A stretch of DNA of 64,000 bases from Larkinella terrae (GCF_009668025.1 NZ_WJXZ01000006.1:62001-126000); one strand, 5' to 3'. Shown: positions 15,765 to 25,150, numbered from the stretch's first letter. Notes: generated by a model from the sequence alone, not told the origin. A program made the numbers and translations.

Positions 15765-18700
15765 ATGGCAGCGCCTTGTGGATGTAGTGGTGATGTAACG
15801 CTCAACGGATCGGATTTCGCCGTTGGCAGCATCCCGTTTGAGAAGCTGAAGCAGTATCTCAGCGAAGATCTGCCGGGCATTGACACCTGGCCGGTCACCA
15901 AAAAGCAGCTGTTGAAATACCTGTCCACCTGGGACAATCCAGGAACGGGTAGCGGGTCTGCCGGACTTGGCTATTCTTTCGTTGATTCCTTCAGCGGAGG
16001 GGCCGGGAAGGCAAGCAATGAGAATAAATCCGCGCTGGCCCTGGCGATTGCCGACCAACAGGCAAAAGGCATTGAGGGTGTTCAGTTTGGACCGGGCACG
16101 TATGTGATGGACTTCAACGATTTTATCGGTCTTCAGAATATCGTCATTCAGGGCGTCGGTGCGGCCACTAAAATCCAGATGAGCAACACCACCGGCGACT
16201 CGGTGTTTAAGATTGCCGAGGCCCATAACGTGACCATCCGGCGCATGACCATCGACTGCGAAGGCAGTAATCCGGATGCTAAATCCGGAGCGATCTGGAT
16301 TAACGGGACGGATTGCCTGGTCGAAGATGTAACGGTCTTAAACGGCGATAGCCATTCGATCATCGTATCGGGTGTTTACTCGAACGGGTCTGGTTTTGTC
16401 TCTTTCAATACCGACCGCAACAAAGTTCGCAACTGCATTATCTCTGGCCAACGGCGCTACCACACCATTGCCGGAAAAGCCGCTTTGCTGGCCGGTGACG
16501 GGGCAAAAAACACCCTGTTCGAGAACATCTTTCTGGTTGACAACTTTCTGGCGGGGGGCGAAACCGGCGATTACGTCGACAGTGATGCGGCCTTGTACAC
16601 CACCATCCGAAACGTTACCTGCCTAAAAACAACGGTGGGTCTTGATGGAACCGCCATGCACCTGGAAGGGGGTGAATCGTACACGGACATGTTTGTCACC
16701 GTCGAGAATTTCTACGCAAAGAACTTCACGGTGGGCGTCTCGGTCGATGAAAACACGAAGGCTACCTTCATAGGCCAGAACACGATTGTGGGCTGCAAAT
16801 ACGGCATCAAGAGCTACGGGGCCTACACCAGTACATTCAGCAATTTCGAGTTCATCGGCTGCGGGGCGGGTCTGGAAGCCAGCGATACCGAGGGGGTTAT
16901 TACCAATCAAAAGAGTGGTATCTACCGCAATATCCGCACGACGGGCACACTGGCCAAATGCGCGTTTGTCAACTACAACGGCAACCCGGCCAACAGCACC
17001 GGCGTCCCGGTAGACATCATTGACTGCGAGTTTGACAAGATTGTGCAGTGCAGCTACGAGAATGTGGGCAGTTACTGGGTTAATATCAGCAACAGCCGAC
17101 TGCTGAACACCAATCTGGGCTGGTATAACAATGTTGGCCTGCGGGTGAACATCGATAATGTCTATTTCTACCGGAGCACGATCAATGGCTTCCGATCCAA
17201 ATTTGTTCAGGTGCATAAATGCACGTTCGAAGGGTCGGGCACTGGCACGGCAGTAACGTGCGATCCGACCGACGACAAGGTCTATATCAGCAATTCGTCG
17301 TTCACCTCCTACGCTTACGTCCACAGCGGGGCAAAATTCGAATTAGGCAACATCTGGGACACGATCACCAACCCGCCGACCGACTACCTGGACGGGCTGG
17401 AATCTCGCGTGGAAAGCGTGGAGGCTGATTCGCCCACTCGCCTGAAGGTGATCTCTTCTTCGGGCGACTTTGCCACCCGTACCGAGGATATTGTTCAGTT
17501 TGGCGGGCGGGCCTTCCTGAAGAAATCCGGAAGCACCCCCAGCAACGGATCGGGATCGGTTTATTTTGCCGGACCCGGCAGTACCTACTACGAGGCCGTG
17601 GCTGACAACTTTACGGTAGATATGTTCGGGGCGGTGGGCGATGGGACGACCAACGAGACCACGGCCATCAACAACGCCGTCACGTTCGCTTCGACGCTGG
17701 GCGCGCTGCTGGGCAAGCAAATCCGCCTGCGGTTCGGCAAAGACAAAACCTACCTGACCGATGGTATACTGATTAAATCCTGGGTCTGGCTGGATTTAGA
17801 CACGGCCATCCTGAAAAAACGCACGGACGGCGGCTCAGTAGCCACCAACTCGCTGATTCGAACCGTGGAGACGCTGACCAGCGGCTCCTACTACGGCACC
17901 TACAAAAACATCCGGATTACCGGCGGGGCGCTTGACGGCAACGGCAAACTGGCACCCAACAACATGGTCGCCCTGACATTCGTGGAAAACCTGGTCATCG
18001 ACGGCGTCAAAGTAACGGCTTACTGCGCGGGGTCGTGGGCGATGCTGGTGGGCGGCAAAAATATCCGGGTGACCAACATCGATATTCTGGGCGGCAGCGC
18101 CCTGTTTGAAGACGGTGTACACGTCGTCCACGGCAGCAACATCGTCGTCGACAACGTGTACGTCGAATCCGGCGATGATTCGGTGGCCGTCGGCATCGAC
18201 CCGTCCACGATTCCGTTCTACGGTACCAGCTACTACGACGGCATCCGGAATGTCACGATTACCAACGTGCGGGGCAAGTCCAACCGGGCCAACCTAATTT
18301 CGCTGTACACCTCCGCTGACTCATCGAACGCGGTCTATTTCATTGATAACGTCACCGTCTCGGGTGTTACCGGCGCGGGCGGGCAGCTGCGAAACGGGGT
18401 CATTCAGGTTTACGACAAATCCAGCCCGGCGCTGGGGTCGGGACGCATCACCAATGTGATCATCGACGGCTTTACCGTTTCGGCGGGGTCCTCGTCGCAC
18501 GATGATACAAATCCCTATGCGGTGCTGGTCAAGAACGCGCAGAGCATCAGCGTGCTGAACGGAAAGATCAAGCTCACCGACGGCAGTTCGGCCACCACCG
18601 GCTTTCGGATGGTGCAGGTTGAGAACAGCAAGGACATCGAATTTGACAAGGTAACCACCGGGGCGCTGACCCGCCGGGAGGCCTTTTACGTCACCGGCTC

Positions 18701-19712
18701 GGAGGATGTGCGCATCAACGCGGCCGGAGCCAAACAAACCAGCGCGGCCGCTACGCCGATGATCACCGCGATTTCCACGCCGATGCTTCAAATCAGCAAC
18801 TCACGGCTGCTGGAAGGCAAAAGCGGCCAGCACATCATCGAGGCTACCGGCGGCACAACAACCACGCTGTACATGCGGGGCAATATCCTGACCCACGCGA
18901 CCGGGGCCAGCAATGCATATGCGGTGCAGCTCACCACCACCTCGCTGGCGCACCTGCAACTAGAAGGCAACGACTTTTCCGGGGTGGCGGGCATCGTGGA
19001 CGGTAACTCCGTCAACCAGAAGATTTCCATTGGTGGCATTACGGGGCTGGCCAGCTACGTGGTGCAGAACAACCGGGCGCTAACGATGGATGGCAACCTG
19101 GGCCTGAACCGCAAGACGCAGGACGGCATTCAAACGATTGGCAACAGCGCAGCCACGGTAGTGCAGACCTTTCTGGGAGGTGCCGGAGGAAATGGCGTTG
19201 TGCGCTTTCAGCGGACGAGTGGTGTAAGTATTTTCCACGAAATCAAGCTGGAGAACATGTTCTCCATCGCCCAGAACGGAGGGTCTACCCACTTTGCCAC
19301 GCAGGTTTCCGGGGGCGACAACATCATTTACGCGGGCGTTCCCCGCGCTACGACCACCCCGCGCCGGGGCGTCATTGCCGCCGAACCGCTGAACGCCGGG
19401 TCCGGAACCAACCTGGCCGGGGGGAATTTCGTCCTGCGGTCAGGCTTGGGCACCGGTAGCGGCACCCCCTCCGCAGTCGCGATCGAAACGGCGGACGCGG
19501 GCAGCAGCGGCACCAGCCAGCAAACCGCCAGTTCCAAGTTTACTGTCGATGGGGACAAGGTAAAAATAAAAGTGACGGTGCGCAGTGCCGACCCTACCAC
19601 CTCGGATATTCTGGATGGGGAAATGATCGCCTGGCGCAACACGACCGCCGGAGAAACGCGCTGGTGGCAGCGGGTCGGCGCAACAATGATCAAGGGCTCG
19701 GTCCTGGTTTAA
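15765..19712 (+). CDS. Giant tailspike with two right-handed beta-helix domains
   Basis: A 1315-residue protein. After a 70-residue Cys/Gly-rich N-terminus, residues about 85-550 form a first parallel beta-helix with repeated N-x-x-I/V rungs (IVIQGVG, VTIRRMTIDC, VEDVTVLNGDSHSIIV). A linker at 560-600 leads to a second helix starting with the pectate-lyase/GH28-type entry DMFGAVGDGTTNETTAINNA at about 623-642. That helix carries FEDGVHVVHGSNIVV and SGDDSVAVG, resembling the Asp-rich GH28 catalytic rung. The C-terminus (from about 1080) is a Gly/Ser-rich head or trimerisation region. The likely role is capsule or exopolysaccharide depolymerase; substrate unknown. Confidence 0.8.
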   Translation: MAAPCGCSGDVTLNGSDFAVGSIPFEKLKQYLSEDLPGIDTWPVTKKQLLKYLSTWDNPGTGSGSAGLGYSFVDSFSGGAGKASNENKSALALAIADQQAKGIEGVQFGPGTYVMDFNDFIGLQNIVIQGVGAATKIQMSNTTGDSVFKIAEAHNVTIRRMTIDCEGSNPDAKSGAIWINGTDCLVEDVTVLNGDSHSIIVSGVYSNGSGFVSFNTDRNKVRNCIISGQRRYHTIAGKAALLAGDGAKNTLFENIFLVDNFLAGGETGDYVDSDAALYTTIRNVTCLKTTVGLDGTAMHLEGGESYTDMFVTVENFYAKNFTVGVSVDENTKATFIGQNTIVGCKYGIKSYGAYTSTFSNFEFIGCGAGLEASDTEGVITNQKSGIYRNIRTTGTLAKCAFVNYNGNPANSTGVPVDIIDCEFDKIVQCSYENVGSYWVNISNSRLLNTNLGWYNNVGLRVNIDNVYFYRSTINGFRSKFVQVHKCTFEGSGTGTAVTCDPTDDKVYISNSSFTSYAYVHSGAKFELGNIWDTITNPPTDYLDGLESRVESVEADSPTRLKVISSSGDFATRTEDIVQFGGRAFLKKSGSTPSNGSGSVYFAGPGSTYYEAVADNFTVDMFGAVGDGTTNETTAINNAVTFASTLGALLGKQIRLRFGKDKTYLTDGILIKSWVWLDLDTAILKKRTDGGSVATNSLIRTVETLTSGSYYGTYKNIRITGGALDGNGKLAPNNMVALTFVENLVIDGVKVTAYCAGSWAMLVGGKNIRVTNIDILGGSALFEDGVHVVHGSNIVVDNVYVESGDDSVAVGIDPSTIPFYGTSYYDGIRNVTITNVRGKSNRANLISLYTSADSSNAVYFIDNVTVSGVTGAGGQLRNGVIQVYDKSSPALGSGRITNVIIDGFTVSAGSSSHDDTNPYAVLVKNAQSISVLNGKIKLTDGSSATTGFRMVQVENSKDIEFDKVTTGALTRREAFYVTGSEDVRINAAGAKQTSAAATPMITAISTPMLQISNSRLLEGKSGQHIIEATGGTTTTLYMRGNILTHATGASNAYAVQLTTTSLAHLQLEGNDFSGVAGIVDGNSVNQKISIGGITGLASYVVQNNRALTMDGNLGLNRKTQDGIQTIGNSAATVVQTFLGGAGGNGVVRFQRTSGVSIFHEIKLENMFSIAQNGGSTHFATQVSGGDNIIYAGVPRATTTPRRGVIAAEPLNAGSGTNLAGGNFVLRSGLGTGSGTPSAVAIETADAGSSGTSQQTASSKFTVDGDKVKIKVTVRSADPTTSDILDGEMIAWRNTTAGETRWWQRVGATMIKGSVLV

Positions 19713-19731
19713 CCACTCAAAATGTATTGCT

Positions 19732-20367
19732 ATGCGACCCATCAGCCTGCAACCCAAAGCGATCACGATCTCAGCCTACCCGGATGTGCCGCTGCTGTTC
19801 ATCGCCAAAAATCCGGTGCTGGAAAACGACGATACCCTGCTGGATTTCACGGTGCGGGCCTACCGAAGGGATAAAGTAACCGGTCAGCCGGAGAACCTGC
19901 TGCCCGAGCTCGTGGTCACCGACGAGGGAACCGAGATTCAGTATTCCGCCGAGCAGACCCGCAAGCTGGCAGCGGTTGGAGGCTGTTACACCGAGATCTG
20001 GTACGGCGATCAGCCGATCCTGACTGCCACGGCCACATTTGAAAAGTCCGCCAGCGAAACGCCGTATAACCCCGAGATTCCAATTCAGACCGTGATCGGC
20101 GCCGAAGGTATCACCATCGACGTAAAGGTCACCACGGCGTCCGGAACGGCGGGCTCTGCGCCCGTATCGGCCTACGAACACACCTTTACGGGCATTACTC
20201 ATCTGGTGATCAGCCAGGCGCAGCACGGACACCCGCGCGTGGCCAGCGTACTGGTGCTGGACCAGAGCGGACACCAGTTATTCGTCGACATTACGGTGGA
20301 TGCAGGCACAAAGGCTGTGACCATTGACAGCCAGGTTGCCATCACCGGAACCATTTACATTCTATAG
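19732..20367 (+). CDS. Small tail fibre/receptor-binding protein with C-terminal beta domain
   Basis: A 211-residue all-beta protein in two parts. Residues 1-120 resemble a BppU-like baseplate adaptor layout (an opening strand, then DDTLLDFTVRAYRR and a YGDQPILTATATFE strand). Residues about 145-211 (from YEHTFTGITHLVISQ) match in layout the last 65 residues of the next protein (residues about 207-271), a domain seen at the tips of many phage fibres with a strand-HNL/QHG-strand pattern. It starts 19 bases after the tailspike and is followed two bases later by the next gene. Confidence 0.6.
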   Translation: MRPISLQPKAITISAYPDVPLLFIAKNPVLENDDTLLDFTVRAYRRDKVTGQPENLLPELVVTDEGTEIQYSAEQTRKLAAVGGCYTEIWYGDQPILTATATFEKSASETPYNPEIPIQTVIGAEGITIDVKVTTASGTAGSAPVSAYEHTFTGITHLVISQAQHGHPRVASVLVLDQSGHQLFVDITVDAGTKAVTIDSQVAITGTIYIL

Positions 20368-20369
20368 GC

Positions 20370-21185
20370 ATGAGAAGTACTTCGCAATTTGACTTTTCCC
20401 GCGTTCCGGTCAAGAACCTGACCCTGGAACAGGCCATTACTGCCACCCTGGATGCGGCCCTGACCGCCCTGGGGCAGATTGGCTACGACACCACCCTCCA
20501 ACGCCTGAAGCTCTACGACGGCACGACGGTTCGAACTTTGCTGCAAAGCAACGATATTTCGGGCTCTTCGCTGGCCACCGCCGTTACCAACGGCGACAAG
20601 CTGGTGAGTCCGTCGGCGATCAAAACCTACATCGACGCCGTAGCCGCTGCGGGCACCAACCCGATCACCGACTTTGACGCCAGCGGGGGCAGTTTTCCTT
20701 CGGGGGCAACGCTGGCCGACCGCTACCGGGTGACGGTGGCGGGGACCGTGCAGGGCATCGTGCTTCAGGTGGGCGATATGGTCCTGCCCAAAGTCACCAG
20801 CCCCGGCACGAGCAATGCCGCCGACTGGTTCGCCGTGCAGGGCAATGTCGATGCCGCCAGCACGTCGGTATTGGGCCTGGTCATTCTGGCCTCACTCGCG
20901 CAGATTCAGGGCAATTCGGGCGGGGATGCCAACAAGGTGGTGACCGTGGCGACACTCAACAGCTGGGAGTCGGCGCTGGGGCGGGTGCGCAAGTACAGCA
21001 CCTCAACGAACCTGACGAATGGGACCGTGGGCATTACCCACAACCTGAATTCAAGCACGCCGGTGGTGCAGGTGTACGATTCCGCCGGGCCGATTCTGGT
21101 TGACTGGACGGTTTCGTCCGCCAACGCGGTCAACCTGACCAGCAGCGTGGCCGTATCATCCGTAACCGTTGTCGTACTGGCATGA
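20370..21185 (+). CDS. Tail fibre protein with tip domain
   Basis: A 271-residue protein. The N-terminal 100 residues are typical of trimeric fibre shafts in Bacteroidota phages (FSRVPVKNLTLEQAI, GYDTTLQRLKLYDGTTVRTLL, LVSPSAIKTYIDAV). A middle beta domain follows (LADRYRVTVAGTVQGIVLQVGDMVL). The C-terminal domain (VGITHNLNSSTPVVQVYDS) is the common fibre-tip fold with a THNL turn. It overlaps the next gene by ATGA. It probably forms a thin fibre with a receptor-binding tip. Confidence 0.65.
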   Translation: MRSTSQFDFSRVPVKNLTLEQAITATLDAALTALGQIGYDTTLQRLKLYDGTTVRTLLQSNDISGSSLATAVTNGDKLVSPSAIKTYIDAVAAAGTNPITDFDASGGSFPSGATLADRYRVTVAGTVQGIVLQVGDMVLPKVTSPGTSNAADWFAVQGNVDAASTSVLGLVILASLAQIQGNSGGDANKVVTVATLNSWESALGRVRKYSTSTNLTNGTVGITHNLNSSTPVVQVYDSAGPILVDWTVSSANAVNLTSSVAVSSVTVVVLA

Positions 21186-21835
21186 AAGACACCCGGCCTG
21201 TTGTTTCCGCCTACACCGACATTGCCCATTTTGGTGTGCTGGATTCGTCCATTGGGGCCAAGAAAGCCACGCCGGACCACGTACGGTCGGTGCTGGGCCT
21301 CAATGGGGAAATGGTTGCCCGGGATGTGTTCATCAACGGCATGCTGCTGGAATCCGACCCGGTATCGGCGGTCCTCGGATCTACCGACACACCCGCCAGC
21401 GGCACAGCCCAGATGAGCCGGGTTATTGCGCCGTATTCGGGCGCGGTGACCAAAGTGTGGTTTGTGATCACCGGCACAGTCGGATCGGGCTTATCGGGTA
21501 CGGGAGGCAACGGAATCGGGTTGTATGCCACCGACGGCACGCGGCTGGCCTGGGCGGACTGCACCACGGCATTTACGGGATCGGGCATTATCTCGGCGAG
21601 TCTGGACGTCACCGTCAACCTGGTGGCCGGGACAGAATACCGGCTGGTGCTGGTATCGACCGGAACAACCCGGGCGACGTACCGCTGCGCGAGTCAGGGG
21701 TTTGCGATCAATGCGGGAATTACGGGCGTGGCCCGGTTTTCCACCAAAAGTAGTCAGACCTTAACCACGACGCTATCGATGACCGGCTGGTCGGCCTCAA
21801 CAGCCCACCGGATCTGGATTGGATTATCGGCATAA
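21182..21835 (+). CDS. Tail fibre/jelly-roll receptor-binding protein
   Basis: A 217-residue protein coupled by ATGA to the gene before it. Its first 60 residues are a short attachment segment (DVFINGMLLESDPVSAV). The remaining 150 residues form a Gly/Ser/Thr-rich beta-sandwich, with alternating strands such as AVTKVWFVITGTVGSG and LDVTVNLVAGTEYRLVLVS, typical of jelly-roll receptor-binding domains. It is the last of the tail genes before the lysis-like cassette. Confidence 0.6.
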   Translation: MKDTRPVVSAYTDIAHFGVLDSSIGAKKATPDHVRSVLGLNGEMVARDVFINGMLLESDPVSAVLGSTDTPASGTAQMSRVIAPYSGAVTKVWFVITGTVGSGLSGTGGNGIGLYATDGTRLAWADCTTAFTGSGIISASLDVTVNLVAGTEYRLVLVSTGTTRATYRCASQGFAINAGITGVARFSTKSSQTLTTTLSMTGWSASTAHRIWIGLSA

Positions 21836-21847
21836 ACGAATAGCACC

Positions 21848-22544
21848 ATGAAAGAAAAACTCTGGAAAATCTGGCTCTGGCTTTTGAACGGTGGGTTTCT
21901 CTGGTTACTGGCACTGCTGGTGATCGCCCTCGTGTCGTTTCAGCTGGGCACCTGCAAAGGTCGGAAGGCAAAACCCACCGCCGAGGTCCGCATTGACACG
22001 CTGTGGCTCAAGCCCGATACGGTATTTACAACGAACTACATCCGAACGACGGTCCGCAATGAAACGATTCGCAAAGTGGAGTATGAACAGAATAAACAGG
22101 AGGTGGACCGCATTCAGGCTTTGCCTGCTGATGAGCTTAGCGGTGCCCACATCCGCCTGCTGCGTGAAAACCGACAGTCTGCCGGTGCTTCAGCGGGCGA
22201 CGATTCTGCAGATCGCGGGAGAAACGTATTATACGCTGGACGAACCCACGATGCGCGAGACGGTAACGCAGCTTCAGACCTTGAAATCGAGCTTAACGGT
22301 CCTCGAAACCTACCGGGACGACCAGGCGGCTATGCAGACCGAGTTGCAGCACAAAAACGAAGTCATACGACAAACCACTACCGATTACAACCGGCTGAAG
22401 GGTCAGATCGCCCAGAAGCAGATCGAGTGGCAGCAGTTGGACAGTGAACGAAACAAGAAGCTACAGCGGCTCGAACGCTCGCGCCTGTGGCTGTTTCTGG
22501 CCGGGGTCGGCACCGCTTTAATCGCCGTGATTGCGGCAAAGTAA
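21848..22544 (+). pseudogene. Membrane-anchored coiled-coil (spanin-like) protein, split by a +1 frameshift
   Basis: Frame 1 starts at 21848 with an N-terminal transmembrane helix (WLLALLVIALVSFQL, residues 18-32) and a charged stalk up to about residue 107; after that it becomes low-complexity and unlike a protein. From the AAAA run at 22167-22170 the next frame gives TDSLPVLQ, a long coiled coil and a C-terminal hydrophobic segment (LWLFLAGVGTALIAVIAAK) ending at 22544. Joining the two gives a coherent 231-residue protein. Alternatives are a sequencing error, a programmed frameshift, or a nested spanin pair: the downstream frame opens at 21993 with a lipoprotein-like stretch (CLLMSLAVPTSAC). 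Lysis role is inferred from position. Confidence 0.55.
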
Positions 22545-22545
22545 C

Positions 22546-22977
22546 ATGGAAATAACCGTTCAGCGCAAACGCTTCACCCCCAAGTCCACGATCAGCGACG
22601 TGTCGTTTGATGGCAACTTCGCCGGGCATATTCTGGAAGACACGGATCGCGGGCTTTCGCAGGCAATGCCGCTCTCGGAGATTCAGGAGCGCAAGGTGCA
22701 TGGCAAAACGGCGATTCCGACTGGGCGCTACGAGGTAGCGATCAGCTACAGCAACCGGTTCGGCAAGATGCTGCCGTTGCTATTAAATATACCCGGCTTT
22801 TCGGGTATTCGCATCCACCCGGGCAATCTCGCCACCGACACCGAAGGATGCCTTTTGCCGGGTCTGTCGTTCGGTGAGAACAAGGTGCTGGATTCGCGGG
22901 CGGCTTTTGCCAACTGGATGCTCAGGATTCAGGGGGCTTTGAGAAAAGAAAAGGTGTTTATTACGATTACGAAGTAG
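22546..22977 (+). CDS. DUF5675 family phage protein, possible cell-wall enzyme
   Basis: From ATG 22546 (MEITVQRKRF) 143 residues, one base after the previous stop. The conserved block runs KVHGKTAIPTGRYEV, then a LPLLLNIPGFSGIRIHPGN segment and TEGCLLPG, the signature of DUF5675. The paired His and Cys (IHPGN...TEGCL) recall the His/Cys layout of L,D-transpeptidase-like folds, so a role on peptidoglycan during lysis is plausible. That is inference; the family has no proven activity that I know of. Confidence 0.75.
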   Translation: MEITVQRKRFTPKSTISDVSFDGNFAGHILEDTDRGLSQAMPLSEIQERKVHGKTAIPTGRYEVAISYSNRFGKMLPLLLNIPGFSGIRIHPGNLATDTEGCLLPGLSFGENKVLDSRAAFANWMLRIQGALRKEKVFITITK

Positions 22978-23081
22978 TACGCATACCATACAGGCCGCTG
23001 GCCTTTGCCCCGGCCTGATCCGGGAGTTTAAAGGGTTGGCTGTCTGATAATCAATCAACTACCCACATTCAACCGGAAATA

Positions 23082-23501
23082 ATGGAAAGTGCATCCGTTA
23101 CGGAGTTCTTCGAGATATTGAATTTGCTGCCGTTCTGGGCGCTGGCGTTTCCGGCCGCACTTTTGGGCGCACTTGCCCTTGATGCGGTAGGTGATGATAA
23201 TGGCAAGGAAGGCGAACCAGTACACCGCAAAACGGTGGCGCAGAGTACGATTCTGGTGCTGGCATCTATGCTGCTGGGTGTAATTGCCAGCGGTTATGCG
23301 CACGACGATCAGAAGCTTGGTTTGTGGGCCTCGCTGGCCGTAGCCTTCACTGTCGGCATACTGGGCGTTTTTATTGTGATGGCGATTAAAACAATTGGAA
23401 AGGCATTTGCACGGCGACCGGAGAGTTTTTTGCGAAAATACTGGCCTTTTAAATGGAGCCCCTGGGAAGGGAAGGATAAGAACAACGACAACACACCATA
23501 A
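23082..23501 (+). CDS. Holin-like membrane protein
   Basis: A 139-residue protein with three hydrophobic segments (about residues 14-34, 53-71 and 80-103), and a basic, aromatic-rich C-terminal tail (KYWPFKWSPWEGKDKNN). Size, topology and position between the DUF5675 gene and the end of the late genes are those of a phage holin, which would permeabilise the inner membrane to start lysis. The family itself is not identified by a motif, so the call is by architecture and context. Confidence 0.5.
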   Translation: MESASVTEFFEILNLLPFWALAFPAALLGALALDAVGDDNGKEGEPVHRKTVAQSTILVLASMLLGVIASGYAHDDQKLGLWASLAVAFTVGILGVFIVMAIKTIGKAFARRPESFLRKYWPFKWSPWEGKDKNNDNTP

Positions 23502-23530
23502 AGTAGCAACTTAAACCAGTAGATCAGGCA

Positions 23531-24421
23531 ATGGATAGTAACCTTTTTCTGACTTTTCTCCACTTCTCGGATGAGATACTGAGAATATTTGAGATCGTTC
23601 TATACGGCACCCTCCAACTAGGTATTGGCTTGCTGGGTGTAATGACCTACGTCGTGCTCAAGACCACCAAGCGGCTAAATGTTCCCATCAAAATCCTGAT
23701 GGTGTTCATTATCGTTTTATCGGCACTGATTTTTGTCTGGGGGCTTTTCTCTTCGCGGGTAGTTATGATCATGATGCCTCTTTACGTTGCGCTGTTCTGT
23801 CTGGCTGTTTTTTACTGGATTCAGAAGAAACGAAAGTCGGGCGTTTTGGAGGTGTCGCCACGAACGTGGAAGTTTGCCAGCATAGCGGCCGCACTCATCT
23901 CAGTAACCACGATCTTGGCCGGCCTGAAAGCCTATTTCATTGATGATCCGAACACACTCCATTGGGTTGTTCAGTCCCAGAAACGGCAGGAAAAAAGCAT
24001 ACGGGAGGTAAAAGAGGACACCCGGCAGGTAAAAGAGACCAACGGACAAATGGCAATGGCGCTGGCGGTTTCCCTTTCCAATCAGAACTCCATGCGCTCA
24101 TCATTAAATACTGTGCAATCTGCGCTTGAAATTGCCAACCGAAAGAATGAAGAACTGGAGCGCAAACTGGCGGCTACCAACCGAACCGTGAACCGATCAG
24201 CGGCCACTATAAATACCGTGCAGCGCAACCAGGAAGCCACTCAGGAAAAGGTCGAAGCGGTTGTTGCCAAAGTCGACACGGTGAAAGCCGTGGTCTCTGC
24301 CGTTATCTTGCCCGACACGGCCCGAACCGACTCCGCCCGAACTATTGAACCAGCCGACACGCCGAAGCCCGCAGAGCGAAAGAAAGGGGGATTGTTTCGG
24401 GTGTTCAGGCGGAGAGATTAA
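23531..24421 (+). CDS. Four-helix membrane protein with long coiled-coil tail
   Basis: A 296-residue protein. Residues 20-150 hold four hydrophobic segments. From about 155 to 265 there is a charged coiled coil rich in Glu, Lys, Gln and Asn (REVKEDTRQVKETNGQMA, ELERKLAATNRTVN), then a Pro/Lys-rich tail. It follows the holin-like gene by 29 bases and ends the late plus-strand run. A role in lysis, or as a superinfection-exclusion membrane protein, is possible; neither is shown. The 192 bases after it hold no gene I can support. Confidence 0.45.
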   Translation: MDSNLFLTFLHFSDEILRIFEIVLYGTLQLGIGLLGVMTYVVLKTTKRLNVPIKILMVFIIVLSALIFVWGLFSSRVVMIMMPLYVALFCLAVFYWIQKKRKSGVLEVSPRTWKFASIAAALISVTTILAGLKAYFIDDPNTLHWVVQSQKRQEKSIREVKEDTRQVKETNGQMAMALAVSLSNQNSMRSSLNTVQSALEIANRKNEELERKLAATNRTVNRSAATINTVQRNQEATQEKVEAVVAKVDTVKAVVSAVILPDTARTDSARTIEPADTPKPAERKKGGLFRVFRRRD

Positions 24422-24613
24422 AAGCCGAAATCTTCCCTGCAACTCGCTCAACCGTGTCTCACGGGCAGCGTAGGCCACAAAGAAGATTTCGGGCATTCCC
24501 AACGAGTAAGAGGCATCGCAAAACGGATCGCCGGATTTACAATGCCTCCCACCGTTGACAAAGCTAAAATACAAAAAAAGCGCAAATTTGGAGTCAACCT
24601 CCGACAAAGCTTT

Positions 24614-24892
24614 TTAATCGGCTATCCCTATCTCTTCTGAGAGTTTAAGCAAATTCCATAAGTCAAAAACAGCAATCCTGTGTTTAGGCGAAATCCTACC
24701 GCCAGGGGTCAGGGCTTTTAATCTTTGCTTTACCATTTCCCTGATTGTTCCAGTGTTTAAAGTCGGAACAGTTCGGCAATCGGAAAAACTAGAAAGTGCT
24801 GTCCCGCCAATCAAAACATCAGGTGGCGCAAAAAATTTTTCTGCCTCATCCTTTTGCCTTTTTCTTCGTTTTTGTGATTCGGTCATACTCAT
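24614..24892 (-). CDS. Hypothetical basic protein
   Basis: A 92-residue protein with a very basic start (SQKRRKRQKDEAEKFF), a Pro/Gly-rich middle and a helical C-terminus (HRIAVFDLWNLLKLSEEIG). It is at the left edge of the AT-richer minus-strand accessory zone. The basic N-terminus could bind nucleic acid. Family not recognised. Confidence 0.45.
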   Translation of the reverse strand: MSMTESQKRRKRQKDEAEKFFAPPDVLIGGTALSSFSDCRTVPTLNTGTIREMVKQRLKALTPGGRISPKHRIAVFDLWNLLKLSEEIGIAD

Positions 24893-24913
24893 ATAAGGTT
24901 GACTCGTAAATAC

Positions 24914-25150
24914 CTACTCTTTTTGCCACTCCTCCACCTTCAACCCCGGCCCAATCACCACCGCCTTTCCAAAATCCGCCTTTGCCACGCTGGCGGACAC
25001 CACCTCCCAATTGCGCGTCCGGCGGTTGTAATCCGCCACACTGGTGTATTTGGTATACTGGCTGGCGTTGCTGGGATCAGCGACATAGAGTGCCCCGGCG
25101 GGACTAAGGAAGGCGTCGAGGTGTTTGGCGACAGTGCATTCTGATTTCAT
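24914..25150 (-). CDS. Hypothetical small protein
   Basis: From ATG 25150 (MKSECTVAKHLDAFLS) 78 residues; a longer frame exists but starts in sequence with no coding look. The C-terminal half shows alternating strands (FGKAVVIGPGLKVEEWQ). It lies 21 bases from the next minus-strand gene. Family not recognised. Confidence 0.4.
   Translation of the reverse strand: MKSECTVAKHLDAFLSPAGALYVADPSNASQYTKYTSVADYNRRTRNWEVVSASVAKADFGKAVVIGPGLKVEEWQKE

Noticed and set aside
16623-17324. Minus-strand frame of about 230 residues inside the tailspike
   Set aside because: Shadow of the beta-helix repeats on the other strand; the real gene is clear.
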